Position numbers and translations under genes: made by a program. The notes under the pieces were generated by a model. The model was not told where the DNA came from. It searched no databases and saw nothing but the letters and a program-made list of their open reading frames with translations. A DNA stretch of 64,000 nucleotides from Henricia sp. BOLD:AAB3569 (Eukaryota; Echinodermata; Asteroidea; Spinulosida; Echinasteridae), in NCBI GenBank assembly GCA_037783545.1, contig JBBELK010000167.1, positions 248,001-312,000 on the forward strand, in the 5' to 3' direction. Position 1 is the stretch's first letter. The number at the start of each line of letters is the position of its first letter. Below are positions 49,609 to 63,589 of the stretch, one piece after another.

Positions 49609-52512
49609 ATTTGAACAGTTTCCCGTTCAAACTGACCGATTTATTGGCGAATGTAGCTAAAACTTGCGGCCGGCACACTAATTGTTGGCACAAACAGACG
49701 TCGTTTTCGGCGAATACTGCGTCTCGAACGGTCGTTATTTTGGAACTGAAGGAATTTCCAGACAAACTTCCAATTTTGGCTGCTTAAACAGCTCTATGTC
49801 GCAAACTTGTTTTGCAAATTTGAACAGTTTCCCGTTCAAACCGACCGAGTTATTGGCGAATGAAGCTAAAACTCAATCTTGGCACACTAATTGTTGGCAC
49901 AAACAGACGTCGCTTTCGGCGAATACTGCGTCTCGAACGGTCGTTATTTTGGAACTGAAGGAATTTCCAGACAAACTTCCAATTTTGCCTGCTTAAACAG
50001 CTCTATGTCGCAAACTTGTTTTGCAAATTTGAACAGTTTCCCGTTCAAACTGACCGATTTATTGGCGAATGTAGCTAAAACTTGCTGCCGGCACACTAAT
50101 TGTTGGCACAAACAGACGTCGCTTTCGGCGAATGCTGCGTCTCGAACGTTCGTTATTTTGGAACTGAAGGAATTTCCAGACAAACTTCCAATTTTGCCTG
50201 CTTAAACAGCTCTATGTCGCAAACTTGTTTTGCAAATTTGAACAGTTTCCCGTTCAAACCGACCGAGTTATTGGCGAATGAAGCTAAAACTCAATCTTGG
50301 CACACTAATTGTTGGCACAAACAGACGTCGCTTTCGGCGAATACTGCGTCTCGAACGGTCGTTATTTTGGAACTGAAGGAATTTCCAGACAAACTTCCAA
50401 TTTTGCCTGCTTAAACAGCTCTATGTCGCAAACTTGTTTTGCAAATTTGAACAGTTTCCCGTTCAAACTGACCGATTTATTGGCGAATGTAGCTAAAACT
50501 TGCTGCCGGCACACTAATTGTTGGCACAAACAGACGTCCCTTTTGGCGAATGCTGCGTCTCGAACGTTCGTTATTTTGGAACTGAAGGAATTTCCAGACA
50601 AACTTCCAATTTTGCCTGCTTAAACAGCTCTATGTCGCAAACTTGTTTTGCAAATTTGAACAGTTTCCCGTTCAAACTGACCGATTTATTGGCGAATGTA
50701 GCTAAAACTTGCGGCCGGCACACTAATTGTTGGCACAAACAGACGTCGTTTTCGGCGAATACTGCGTCTCGAACGTTCGTTATTTTGGAACTGAAGGAAT
50801 TTCCAGACAAACTTCAAATTTTGCCTGCTTAAACAGCTCTATGTCGCAAACTTGTTTTGCAAATTTGAACAGTTTCCCGTTAAAACTGACCGAGTTATTG
50901 GCGAATGTAGCTAAAACTTGCTGCCGGCAAACTAATGTTTGGCACAAACAGACGTCGCTTTCGGCGAATACTGCGTCTCGAACGGTCGTTATTTTGGAAC
51001 TGAAGGAATTTCCAGACAAACTTCCAATTTTGGCTGCTTAAACAGCTCTATGTCGCAAACTTGTTTTGCAAATTTGAACAGTTTCCCGTTCAAACCGACC
51101 GAGTTATTGGCGAATGAAGCTAAAACTCAATCTTGGCACACTAATTGTTGGCACAAACAGACGTCGCTTTCGGCGAATACTGCGTCTCGAACGGTCGTTA
51201 TTTTGGAACTGAAGGAATTTCCAGACAAACTTCCAATTTTGCCTGCTTAAACAGCTCTATGTCGCAAACTTGTTTTGCAAATTTGAACAGTTTCCCGTTC
51301 AAACTGACCGATTTATTGGCGAATGTAGCTAAAACTTGCGGCCGGCACACTAATTGTTGGCACAAACAGACGTCGTTTTCGGCGAATACTGCGTCTCGAA
51401 CGGTCGTTATTTTGGAACTGAAGGAATTTCCAGACAAACTTCAAATTTTGCCTGCTTAAACAGCTTTATGTCGCAAACTTGTTTTGCAAATTTGAACAGT
51501 TTCCCGTTAAAACTGACCGAGTTATTGGCGAATGTAGCTAAAACTTGCTGCCGGCAAACTAATGTTTGGCACAAACAGACGTCGCTTTCGGCGAATACTG
51601 CGTCTCGAACGGTCGTTATTTTGGAACTGAAGGAATTTCCAGACAAACTTCCAATTTTGGCTGCTTAAACAGCTCTATGTCGCAAACTTGTTTTGCAAAT
51701 TTGAACAGTTTTCCGTTCAAACCGACCGAGTTATTGGCGAATGAAGCTAAAACTCAATCTTGGCACACTAATTGTTGGCACAAACAGACGTCGCTTTCGG
51801 CGAATACTGCGTCTCGAACGGTCGTTATTTTGGAACTGAAGGAATTTCCAGACAAACTTCCAATTTTGCCTGCTTAAACAGCTCTATGTCGCAAACTTGT
51901 TTTGCAAATTTGAACAGTTTCCCGTTCAAACTGACCGATTTATTGGCGAATGTAGCTAAAACTTGCGGCCGGCACACTAATTGTTGGCACAAACAGACGT
52001 CGTTTTCGGCGAATACTGCGTCTCGAACGGTCGTTATTTTGGAACTGAAGGAATTTCCAGACAAACTTCCAATTTTGGCTGCTTAAACAGCTCTATGTCG
52101 CAAACTTGTTTTGCAAATTTGAACAGTTTCCCGTTCAAACCGACCGAGTTATTGGCGAATGAAGCTAAAACTCAATCTTGGCACACTAATTGTTGGCACA
52201 AACAGACGTCGCTTTCGGCGAATACTGCGTCTCGAACGGTCGTTATTTTGGAACTGAAGGAATTTCCAGACAAACTTCCAATTTTGCCTGCTTAAACAGC
52301 TCTATGTCGCAAACTTGTTTTGCAAATTTGAACGGTTTCCCGTTCAAACCGACCGAGTTATTGGCGAATGAAGCTAAAACTCAATCTTGGCACACTAATT
52401 GTTGGCACAAACAGACGTCGCTTTCGGCGAATGCTGCGTCTCGAACGTTCGTTATTTTGGAACTGAAGGAATTTCCAGACAAACTTCCAATTTTGCCTGC
52501 TTAAACAGCTCT

Positions 52513-55500
52513 ATGTCGCAAACTTGTTTTGCAAATTTGAACAGTTTCCCGTTCAAACCGACTGAGTTATTGGCGGATGTAGCTAAAACTTGCGGCCGGC
52601 ACACTAATTGTTGGCACAAACAGACGTCGTTTTCGGCGAATACTGCGTCTCGAACGTTCGTTATTTTGGAACTGAAGGAATTTCCAGACAAACTTCAAAT
52701 TTTGCCTGCTTAAACAGCTCTATGTCGCAAACTTGTTTTGCAAATTTGAACAGTTTCCCGTTAAAACTGACCGAGTTATTGGCGAATGTAGCTAAAACTT
52801 GCTGCCGGCAAACTAATGTTTGGCACAAACAGACGTCGCTTTCGGCGAATGCTGCGTCTCGAACGTTCGTTATTTTGGAACTGAAGGAATTTCCAGACAA
52901 ACTTCCAATTTTGCCTGCTTAAACAGCTCTATGTCGCAAACTTGTTTTGCAAATTTGAACAGTTTCCCGTTCAAACCGACCGAGTTATTGGCGAATGAAG
53001 CTAAAACTCAATCTTGGCACACTAATTGTTGGCACAAACAGACGTCGCTTTCGGCGAATACTGCGTCTCGAACGGTCGTTATTTTGGAACTGAAGGAATT
53101 TCCAGACAAACTTCCAATTTTGCCTGCTTAAACAGCTCTATGTCGCAAACTTGTTTTGCAAATTTGAACAGTTTCCCGTTCAAACTGACCGATTTATTGG
53201 CGAATGTAGCTAAAACTTGCTGCCGGCACACTAATTGTTGGCACAAACAGACGTCGCTTTCGGCGAATGCTGCGTCTCGAACGTTCGTTATTTTGGAACT
53301 GAAGGAATTTCCAGACAAACTTCCAATTTTGCCTGCTTAAACAGCTCTATGTCGCAAACTTGTTTTGCAAATTTGAACAGTTTCCCGTTCAAACCGACCG
53401 AGTTATTGGCGAATGAAGCTAAAACTCAATCTTGGCACACTAATTGTTGGCACAAACAGACGTCGCTTTCGGCGAATACTGCGTCTCGAACGGTCGTTAT
53501 TTTGGAACTGAAGGAATTTCCAGACAAACTTCCAATTTTGCCTGCTTAAACAGCTCTATGTCGCAAACTTGTTTTGCAAATTTGAACAGTTTCCCGTTCA
53601 AACTGACCGATTTATTGGCGAATGTAGCTAAAACTTGCTGCCTGCACACTAATTGTTGGCACAAACAGACGTCCCTTTCGGCGAATGCTGCGTCTCGAAC
53701 GTTCGTTATTTTGGAACTGAAGGAATTTCCAGACAAACTTCCAATTTTGCCTGCTTAAACAGCTCTATGTCGCAAACTTGTTTTGCAAATTTGAACAGTT
53801 TCCCGTTCAAACTGACCGATTTATTGGCGAATGTAGCTAAAACTTGCGGCCGGCACACTAATTGTTGGCACAAACAGACGTCGTTTTCGGCGAATACTGC
53901 GTCTCGAACGTTCGTTATTTTGGAACTGAAGGAATTTCCAGACAAACTTCAAATTTTGCCTGCTTAAACAGCTCTATGTCGCAAACTTGTTTTGCAAATT
54001 TGAACAGTTTCCCGTTCAAACCGACCGAGTTATTGGCGAATGAAGCTAAAACTCAATCTTGGCACACTAATTGTTGGCACAAACAGACGTCGCTTTCGGC
54101 GAATACTGCGTCTCGAACGGTCGTTATTTTGGAACTGAAGGAATTTCCAGACAAACTTCCAATTTTGCCTGCTTAAACAGCTCTATGTCGCAAACTTGTT
54201 TTGCAAATTTGAACAGTTTCCCGTTCAAACTGACCGATTTATTGGCGAATGTAGCTAAAACTTGCTGCCGGCACACTAATTGTTGGCACAAACAGACGTC
54301 GCTTTCGGCGAATGCTGCGTCTCGAACGTTCGTTATTTTGGAACTGAAGGAATTTCCAGACAAACTTCCAATTTTGCCTGCTTAAACAGCTCTATGTCGC
54401 AAACTTGTTTTGCAAATTTGAACAGTTTCCCGTTCAAACCGACCGAGTTATTGGCGAATGAAGCTAAAACTCAATCTTGGCACACTAATTGTTGGCACAA
54501 ACAGACGTCGCTTTCGGCGAATACTGCGTCTCGAACGGTCGTTATTTTGGAACTGAAGGAATTTCCAGACAAACTTCCAATTTTGCCTGCTTAAACAGCT
54601 CTATGTCGCAAACTTGTTTTGCAAATTTGAACAGTTTCCCGTTCAAACTGACCGATTTATTGGCGAATGTAGCTAAAACTTGCTGCCGGCACACTAATTG
54701 TTGGCACAAACAGACGTCCCTTTCGGCGAATGCTGCGTCTCGAACGTTCGTTATTTTGGAACTGAAGGAATTTCCAGACAAACTTCCAATTTTGCCTGCT
54801 TAAACAGCTCTATGTCGCAAACTTGTTTTGCAAATTTGAACAGTTTCCCGTTCAAACTGACCGATTTATTGGCGAATGTAGCTAAAACTTGCGGCCGGCA
54901 CACTAATTGTTGGCACAAACAGACGTCGTTTTCGGCGAATACTGCGTCTCGAACGTTCGTTATTTTGGAACTGAAGGAATTTCCAGACAAACTTCAAATT
55001 TTGCCTGCTTAAACAGCTCTATGTCGCAAACTTGTTTTGCAAATTTGAACAGTTTCCCGTTAAAACTGACCGAGTTATTGGCGAATGTAGCTAAAACTTG
55101 CTGCCGGCAAACTAATGTTTGGCACAAACAGACGTCGCTTTCGGCGAATACTGCGTCTCGAACGGTCGTTATTTTGGAACTGAAGGAATTTCCAGACAAA
55201 CTTCCAATTTTGGCTGCTTAAACAGCTCTATGTCGCAAACTTGTTTTGCAAATTTGAACAGTTTCCCGTTCAAACCGACCGAGTTATTGGCGAATGAAGC
55301 TAAAACTCAATCTTGGCACACTAATTGTTGGCACAAACAGACGTCGCTTTCGGCGAATACTGCGTCTCGAACGGTCGTTATTTTGGAACTGAAGGAATTT
55401 CCAGACAAACTTCCAATTTTGCCTGCTTAAACAGCTCTATGTCGCAAACTTGTTTTGCAAATTTGAACAGTTTCCCGTTCAAACTGACCGATTTATTGGC

Positions 55501-56483
55501 GAATGTAGCTAAAACTTGCGGCCGGCACACTAATTGTTGGCACAAACAGACGTCGTTTTCGGCGAATACTGCGTCTCGAACGGTCGTTATTTTGGAACTG
55601 AAGGAATTTCCAGACAAACTTCAAATTTTGCCTGCTTAAACAGCTTTATGTCGCAAACTTGTTTTGCAAATTTGAACAGTTTCCCGTTAAAACTGACCGA
55701 GTTATTGGCGAATGTAGCTAAAACTTGCTACCGGCAAACTAATGTTTGGCACAAACAGACGTCGCTTTCGGCGAATACTGCGTCTCGAACGGTCGTTATT
55801 TTGGAACTGAAGGAATTTCCAGACAAACTTCCAATTTTGGCTGCTTAAACAGCTCTATGTCGCAAACTTGTTTTGCAAATTTGAACAGTTTTCCGTTCAA
55901 ACCGACCGAGTTATTGGCGAATGAAGCTAAAACTCAATCTTGGCACACTAATTGTTGGCACAAACAGACGTCGCTTTCGGCGAATACTGCGTCTCGAACG
56001 GTCGTTATTTTGGAACTGAAGGAATTTCCAGACAAACTTCCAATTTTGCCTGCTTAAACAGCTCTATGTCGCAAACTTGTTTTGCAAATTTGAACAGTTT
56101 CCCGTTCAAACTGACCGATTTATTGGCGAATGTAGCTAAAACTTGCGGCCGGCACACTAATTGTTGGCACAAACAGACGTCGTTTTCGGCGAATACTGCG
56201 TCTCGAACGGTCGTTATTTTGGAACTGAAGGAATTTCCAGACAAACTTCCAATTTTGGCTGCTTAAACAGCTCTATGTCGCAAACTTGTTTTGCAAATTT
56301 GAACAGTTTCCCGTTCAAACCGACCGAGTTATTGGCGAATGAAGCTAAAACTCAATCTTGGCACACTAATTGTTGGCACAAACAGACGTCGCTTTCGGCG
56401 AATACTGCGTCTCGAACGGTCGTTATTTTGGAACTGAAGGAATTTCCAGACAAACTTCCAATTTTGCCTGCTTAAACAGCTCT
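52513..56483 (+). repeat. 19-monomer module, third copy (3971 bp)
   Basis: Monomers 252-270, same order as 38098-42068, including TGCCTGCAC and A at 55730. This is the module as carried in the right copy of duplication B. Confidence 0.9.
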
Positions 56484-57946
56484 ATGTCGCAAACTTGTTT
56501 TGCAAATTTGAACAGTTTCCCGTTCAAACCGACCGAGTTATTGGCGAATGAAGCTAAAACTCAATCTTGGCACACTAATTGTTGGCACAAACAGACGTCG
56601 CTTTCGGCGAATGCTGCGTCTCGAACGTTCGTTATTTTGGAACTGAAGGAATTTCCAGACAAACTTCCAATTTTGCCTGCTTAAACAGCTCTATGTCGCA
56701 AACTTGTTTTGCAAATTTGAACAGTTTCCCGTTCAAACCGACTGAGTTATTGGCGGATGTAGCTAAAACTTGCGGCCGGCACACTAATTGTTGGCACAAA
56801 CAGACGTCGTTTTCGGCGAATACTGCGTCTCGAACGTTCGTTATTTTGGAACTGAAGGAATTTCCAGACAAACTTCAAATTTTGCCTGCTTAAACAGCTC
56901 TATGTCGCAAACTTGTTTTGCAAATTTGAACAGTTTCCCGTTAAAACTGACCGAGTTATTGGCGAATGTAGCTAAAACTTGCTGCCGGCAAACTAATGTT
57001 TGGCACAAACAGACGTCGCTTTCGGCGAATACTGCGTCTCGAACGGTCGTTATTTTGGAACTGAAGGAATTTCCAGACAAACTTCCAATTTTGGCTGCTT
57101 AAACAGCTCTATGTCGCAAACTTGTTTTGCAAATTTGAACAGTTTCCCGTTCAAACCGACCGAGCTATTGGCGAACGAAGCTAAAACTCAATCTTGGCAC
57201 ACTAATTGTTGGCACAAACAGACGTCGCTTTCGGCGAATACTGCGTCTCGAACGGTCGTTATTTTGGAACTGAAGGAATTTCCAGACAAACTTCCAATTT
57301 TGGCTGCTTAAACAGCTCTATGTCGCAAACTTGTTTTGCAAATTTGAACAGTTTCCCGTTCAAACCGACCGAGCTATTGGCGAACGAAGCTAAAACTCAA
57401 TCTTGGCACACTAATTGTTGGCACAAACAGACGTCGCTTTCGGCGAATACTGCGTCTCGAACGGTCGTTATTTTGGAACTGAAGGAATTTCCAGACAAAC
57501 TTCCAATTTTGCCTGCTTAAACAGCTCTATGTCGCAAACTTGTTTTGCAAATTTGAACAGTTTCCCGTTCAAACTGACCGATTTATTGGCGAATGTAGCT
57601 AAAACTTGCGGCCGGCACACTAATTGTTGGCACAAACAGACGTCGTTTTCGGCGAATACTGCGTCTCGAACGGTCGTTATTTTGGAACTGAAGGAATTTC
57701 CAGACAAACTTCAAATTTTGCCTGCTTAAACAGCTTTATGTCGCAAACTTGTTTTGCAAATTTGAACAGTTTCCCGTTAAAACTGACCGAGTTATTGGCG
57801 AATGTAGCTAAAACTTGCTGCCGGCAAACTAATGTTTGGCACAAACAGACGTCGCTTTCGGCGAATACTGCGTCTCGAACGGTCGTTATTTTGGAACTGA
57901 AGGAATTTCCAGACAAACTTCCAATTTTGCCTGCTTAAACAGCTCT

Positions 57947-58155
57947 ATGTCGCAAACTTGTTTTGCAAATTTGAACAGTTTCCCGTTCAAACCGACCGAG
58001 TTATTGGCGAATGAAGCTAAAACTCAATCTTGGCACACTAATTGTTGGCACAAACAGACGTCGCTTTCGGCGAATACTGCGTCTCGAACGGTCGTTATTT
58101 TGGAACTGAAGGAATTTCCAGACAAACTTCCAATTTTGCCTGCTTAAACAGCTCT
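57947..58155 (+). repeat. Extra P monomer between duplication B and the 13-monomer units
   Basis: Monomer 278 is a standard P. In the left copy the corresponding Q2 (monomer 208) is followed directly by C1. From here the offset between the two copies grows from 14415 to 14624 bp, exactly one monomer. A single-monomer gain here, or loss in the left copy, by unequal exchange explains it. Confidence 0.9.
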
Positions 58156-60872
58156 ATGTCGCAAACTTGTTTTGCAAATTTGAACAGTTTCCCGTTCAAA
58201 CTGACCGATTTATTGGCGAATGTAGCTAAAACTTGCTGCCGGCACACTAATTGTTGGCACAAACAGACGTCGCTTTCGGCGAATGCTGCGTCTCGAACGT
58301 TCGTTATTTTGGAACTGAAGGAATTTCCAGACAAACTTCCAATTTTGCCTGCTTAAACAGCTCTATGTCGCAAACTTGTTTTGCAAATTTGAACAGTTTC
58401 CCGTTCAAACCGACCGAGTTATTGGCGAATGAAGCTAAAACTCAATCTTGGCACACTAATTGTTGGCACAAACAGACGTCGCTTTCGGCGAATACTGCGT
58501 CTCGAACGGTCGTTATTTTGGAACTGAAGGAATTGCCAGACAAACTTCCAATTTTGGCTGCTTAAACAGCTCTATGTCGCAAACTTGTTTTGCAAATTTG
58601 AACAGTTTCCCGTTCAAACCGACCGAGTTATTGGCGAATGAAGCTAAAACTCAATCTTGGCACACTTATTGTTGGCACAAACAGACGTCGCTTTCGGCGA
58701 ATACTGCGTCTCGAACGGTCGTTATTTTGGAACTGAAGGAATTTCCAGACAAACTTCCAATTTTTCCTGCTTAAACAGCTCTATGTCGCAAACTTGTTTT
58801 GCAAATTTGAACAGTTTCCCGTTCAAACCGACCGAGTTATTGGCGAATGAAGCTAAAACTCAATCTTGGCACACTAATTGTTGGCACAAACAGACGTCGC
58901 TTTCGGCGAATACTGCGTCTCGAACGGTCGTTATTTTGGAACTGAAGGAATTTCCAGACAAACTTCCAATTTTGCCTGCATGAACAGCTCTATGTCGCAA
59001 ACTTGTTTTGCAAATTTGAACAGTTTCCCGTTCAAACTGACCGATTTATTGGCGAATGTAGCTAAAACTTGCGGCCGGCACACTAATTGTTGGCACAAAC
59101 AGACGTCGTTTTCGGCGAATACTGCGTCTCGAACGTTCGTTATTTTGGAACTGAAGGAATTTCCAGACAAACTTCAAATTTTGCCTGCTTAAACAGCTCT
59201 ATGTCGCAAACTTGTTTTGCAAATTTGAACAGTTTCCCGTTAAAACTGACCGAGTTATTGGCGAATGTAGCTAAAACTTGCTGCCGGCAAACTAATGTTT
59301 GGCACAAACAGACGTCGCTTTCGGCGAATACTGCGTCTCGAACGGTCGTTATTTTGGAACTGAAGGAATTTCCAGACAAACTTCCAATTTTGGCTGCTTA
59401 AACAGCTCTATGTCGCAAACTTGTTTTGCAAATTTGAACAGTTTCCCGTTCAAACCGACCGAGTTATTGGCGAATGAAGCTAAAACTCAATCTTGGCACA
59501 CTAATTGTTGGCACAAACAGACGTCGCTTTCGGCGAATACTGCGTCTCGAACGGTCGTTATTTTGGAACTGAAGGAATTTCCAGACAAACTTCCAATTTT
59601 GCCTGCTTAAACAGCTCTATGTCGCAAACTTGTTTTGCAAATTTGAACAGTTTCCCGTTCAAACTGACCGATTTATTGGCGAATGTAGCTAAAACTTGCG
59701 GCCGGCACACTAATTGTTGGCACAAACAGACGTCGTTTTCGGCGAATACTGCGTCTCGAACGGTCGTTATTTTGGAACTGAAGGAATTTCCAGACAAACT
59801 TCAAATTTTGCCTGCTTAAACAGCTTTATGTCGCAAACTTGTTTTGCAAATTTGAACAGTTTCCCGTTAAAACTGACCGAGTTATTGGCGAATGTAGCTA
59901 AAACTTGCTGCCGGCAAACTAATGTTTGGCACAAACAGACGTCGCTTTCGGCGAATACTGCGTCTCGAACGGTCGTTATTTTGGAACTGAAGGAATTTCC
60001 AGACAAACTTCCAATTTTGGCTGCTTAAACAGCTCTATGTCGCAAACTTGTTTTGCAAATTTGAACAGTTTTCCGTTCAAACCGACCGAGTTATTGGCGA
60101 ATGAAGCTAAAACTCAATCTTGGCACACTAATTGTTGGCACAAACAGACGTCGCTTTCGGCGAATACTGCGTCTCGAACGGTCGTTATTTTGGAACTGAA
60201 GGAATTTCCAGACAAACTTCCAATTTTGCCTGCTTAAACAGCTCTATGTCGCAAACTTGTTTTGCAAATTTGAACAGTTTCCCGTTCAAACCGACTGAGT
60301 TATTGGCGGATGTAGCTAAAACTTGCGGCCGGCACACTAATTGTTGGCACAAACAGACGTCGTTTTCGGCGAATACTGCGTCTCGAACGTTCGTTATTTT
60401 GGAACTGAAGGAATTTCCAGACAAACTTCAAATTTTGCCTGCTTAAACAGCTCTATGTCGCAAACTTGTTTTGCAAATTTGAACAGTTTCCCGTTAAAAC
60501 TGACCGAGTTATTGGCGAATGTAGCTAAAACTTGCTGCCGGCAAACTAATGTTTGGCACAAACAGACGTCGCTTTCGGCGAATACTGCGTCTCGAACGGT
60601 CGTTATTTTGGAACTGAAGGAATTTCCAGACAAACTTCCAATTTTGGCTGCTTAAACAGCTCTATGTCGCAAACTTGTTTTGCAAATTTGAACAGTTTCC
60701 CGTTCAAACCGACCGAGCTATTGGCGAACGAAGCTAAAACTCAATCTTGGCACACTAATTGTTGGCACAAACAGACGTCGCTTTCGGCGAATACTGCGTC
60801 TCGAACGGTCGTTATTTTGGAACTGAAGGAATTTCCAGACAAACTTCCAATTTTGCCTGCTTAAACAGCTCT
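58156..60872 (+). repeat. 13-monomer higher-order repeat unit (2717 bp), second copy
   Basis: Monomers 279-291, same order and marks as 43532-46248. The GCATGAAC pair lies at 58980 (A) and 58982 (G). Confidence 0.92.
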
Positions 60873-63589
60873 ATGTCGCAAACTTGTTTTGCAAATTTGA
60901 ACAGTTTCCCGTTCAAACTGACCGATTTATTGGCGAATGTAGCTAAAACTTGCTGCCGGCACACTAATTGTTGGCACAAACAGACGTCGCTTTCGGCGAA
61001 TGCTGCGTCTCGAACGTTCGTTATTTTGGAACTGAAGGAATTTCCAGACAAACTTCCAATTTTGCCTGCTTAAACAGCTCTATGTCGCAAACTTGTTTTG
61101 CAAATTTGAACAGTTTCCCGTTCAAACCGACCGAGTTATTGGCGAATGAAGCTAAAACTCAATCTTGGCACACTAATTGTTGGCACAAACAGACGTCGCT
61201 TTCGGCGAATACTGCGTCTCGAACGGTCGTTATTTTGGAACTGAAGGAATTGCCAGACAAACTTCCAATTTTGGCTGCTTAAACAGCTCTATGTCGCAAA
61301 CTTGTTTTGCAAATTTGAACAGTTTCCCGTTCAAACCGACCGAGTTATTGGCGAATGAAGCTAAAACTCAATCTTGGCACACTTATTGTTGGCACAAACA
61401 GACGTCGCTTTCGGCGAATACTGCGTCTCGAACGGTCGTTATTTTGGAACTGAAGGAATTTCCAGACAAACTTCCAATTTTTCCTGCTTAAACAGCTCTA
61501 TGTCGCAAACTTGTTTTGCAAATTTGAACAGTTTCCCGTTCAAACCGACCGAGTTATTGGCGAATGAAGCTAAAACTCAATCTTGGCACACTAATTGTTG
61601 GCACAAACAGACGTCGCTTTCGGCGAATACTGCGTCTCGAACGGTCGTTATTTTGGAACTGAAGGAATTTCCAGACAAACTTCCAATTTTGCCTGCATGA
61701 ACAGCTCTATGTCGCAAACTTGTTTTGCAAATTTGAACAGTTTCCCGTTCAAACTGACCGATTTATTGGCGAATGTAGCTAAAACTTGCGGCCGGCACAC
61801 TAATTGTTGGCACAAACAGACGTCGTTTTCGGCGAATACTGCGTCTCGAACGTTCGTTATTTTGGAACTGAAGGAATTTCCAGACAAACTTCAAATTTTG
61901 CCTGCTTAAACAGCTCTATGTCGCAAACTTGTTTTGCAAATTTGAACAGTTTCCCGTTAAAACTGACCGAGTTATTGGCGAATGTAGCTAAAACTTGCTG
62001 CCGGCAAACTAATGTTTGGCACAAACAGACGTCGCTTTCGGCGAATACTGCGTCTCGAACGGTCGTTATTTTGGAACTGAAGGAATTTCCAGACAAACTT
62101 CCAATTTTGGCTGCTTAAACAGCTCTATGTCGCAAACTTGTTTTGCAAATTTGAACAGTTTCCCGTTCAAACCGACCGAGTTATTGGCGAATGAAGCTAA
62201 AACTCAATCTTGGCACACTAATTGTTGGCACAAACAGACGTCGCTTTCGGCGAATACTGCGTCTCGAACGGTCGTTATTTTGGAACTGAAGGAATTTCCA
62301 GACAAACTTCCAATTTTGCCTGCTTAAACAGCTCTATGTCGCAAACTTGTTTTGCAAATTTGAACAGTTTCCCGTTCAAACTGACCGATTTATTGGCGAA
62401 TGTAGCTAAAACTTGCGGCCGGCACACTAATTGTTGGCACAAACAGACGTCGTTTTCGGCGAATACTGCGTCTCGAACGGTCGTTATTTTGGAACTGAAG
62501 GAATTTCCAGACAAACTTCAAATTTTGCCTGCTTAAACAGCTTTATGTCGCAAACTTGTTTTGCAAATTTGAACAGTTTCCCGTTAAAACTGACCGAGTT
62601 ATTGGCGAATGTAGCTAAAACTTGCTGCCGGCAAACTAATGTTTGGCACAAACAGACGTCGCTTTCGGCGAATACTGCGTCTCGAACGGTCGTTATTTTG
62701 GAACTGAAGGAATTTCCAGACAAACTTCCAATTTTGGCTGCTTAAACAGCTCTATGTCGCAAACTTGTTTTGCAAATTTGAACAGTTTTCCGTTCAAACC
62801 GACCGAGTTATTGGCGAATGAAGCTAAAACTCAATCTTGGCACACTAATTGTTGGCACAAACAGACGTCGCTTTCGGCGAATACTGCGTCTCGAACGGTC
62901 GTTATTTTGGAACTGAAGGAATTTCCAGACAAACTTCCAATTTTGCCTGCTTAAACAGCTCTATGTCGCAAACTTGTTTTGCAAATTTGAACAGTTTCCC
63001 GTTCAAACCGACTGAGTTATTGGCGGATGTAGCTAAAACTTGCGGCCGGCACACTAATTGTTGGCACAAACAGACGTCGTTTTCGGCGAATACTGCGTCT
63101 CGAACGTTCGTTATTTTGGAACTGAAGGAATTTCCAGACAAACTTCAAATTTTGCCTGCTTAAACAGCTCTATGTCGCAAACTTGTTTTGCAAATTTGAA
63201 CAGTTTCCCGTTAAAACTGACCGAGTTATTGGCGAATGTAGCTAAAACTTGCTGCCGGCAAACTAATGTTTGGCACAAACAGACGTCGCTTTCGGCGAAT
63301 ACTGCGTCTCGAACGGTCGTTATTTTGGAACTGAAGGAATTTCCAGACAAACTTCCAATTTTGGCTGCTTAAACAGCTCTATGTCGCAAACTTGTTTTGC
63401 AAATTTGAACAGTTTCCCGTTCAAACCGACCGAGCTATTGGCGAACGAAGCTAAAACTCAATCTTGGCACACTAATTGTTGGCACAAACAGACGTCGCTT
63501 TCGGCGAATACTGCGTCTCGAACGGTCGTTATTTTGGAACTGAAGGAATTTCCAGACAAACTTCCAATTTTGCCTGCTTAAACAGCTCT
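60873..63589 (+). repeat. 13-monomer higher-order repeat unit (2717 bp), third copy
   Basis: Monomers 292-304, in direct tandem with the unit before it. The GCATGAAC pair lies at 61697 and 61699. I saw no differing base from 58156-60872. Confidence 0.92.

Larger units (their letters stand above)
48339..57946 (+). repeat. Segmental duplication B, right copy (46 monomers, 9608 bp)
   Basis: Monomers 232-277 repeat monomers 163-208 in order and length, including the 6-bp-shorter inverted monomer. Shared rare marks: T at 50544, G at 52334, A at 55730, and the inversion at 49497-49527. Since these marks are rare or unique otherwise, the two copies share one recent source. Confidence 0.94.
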
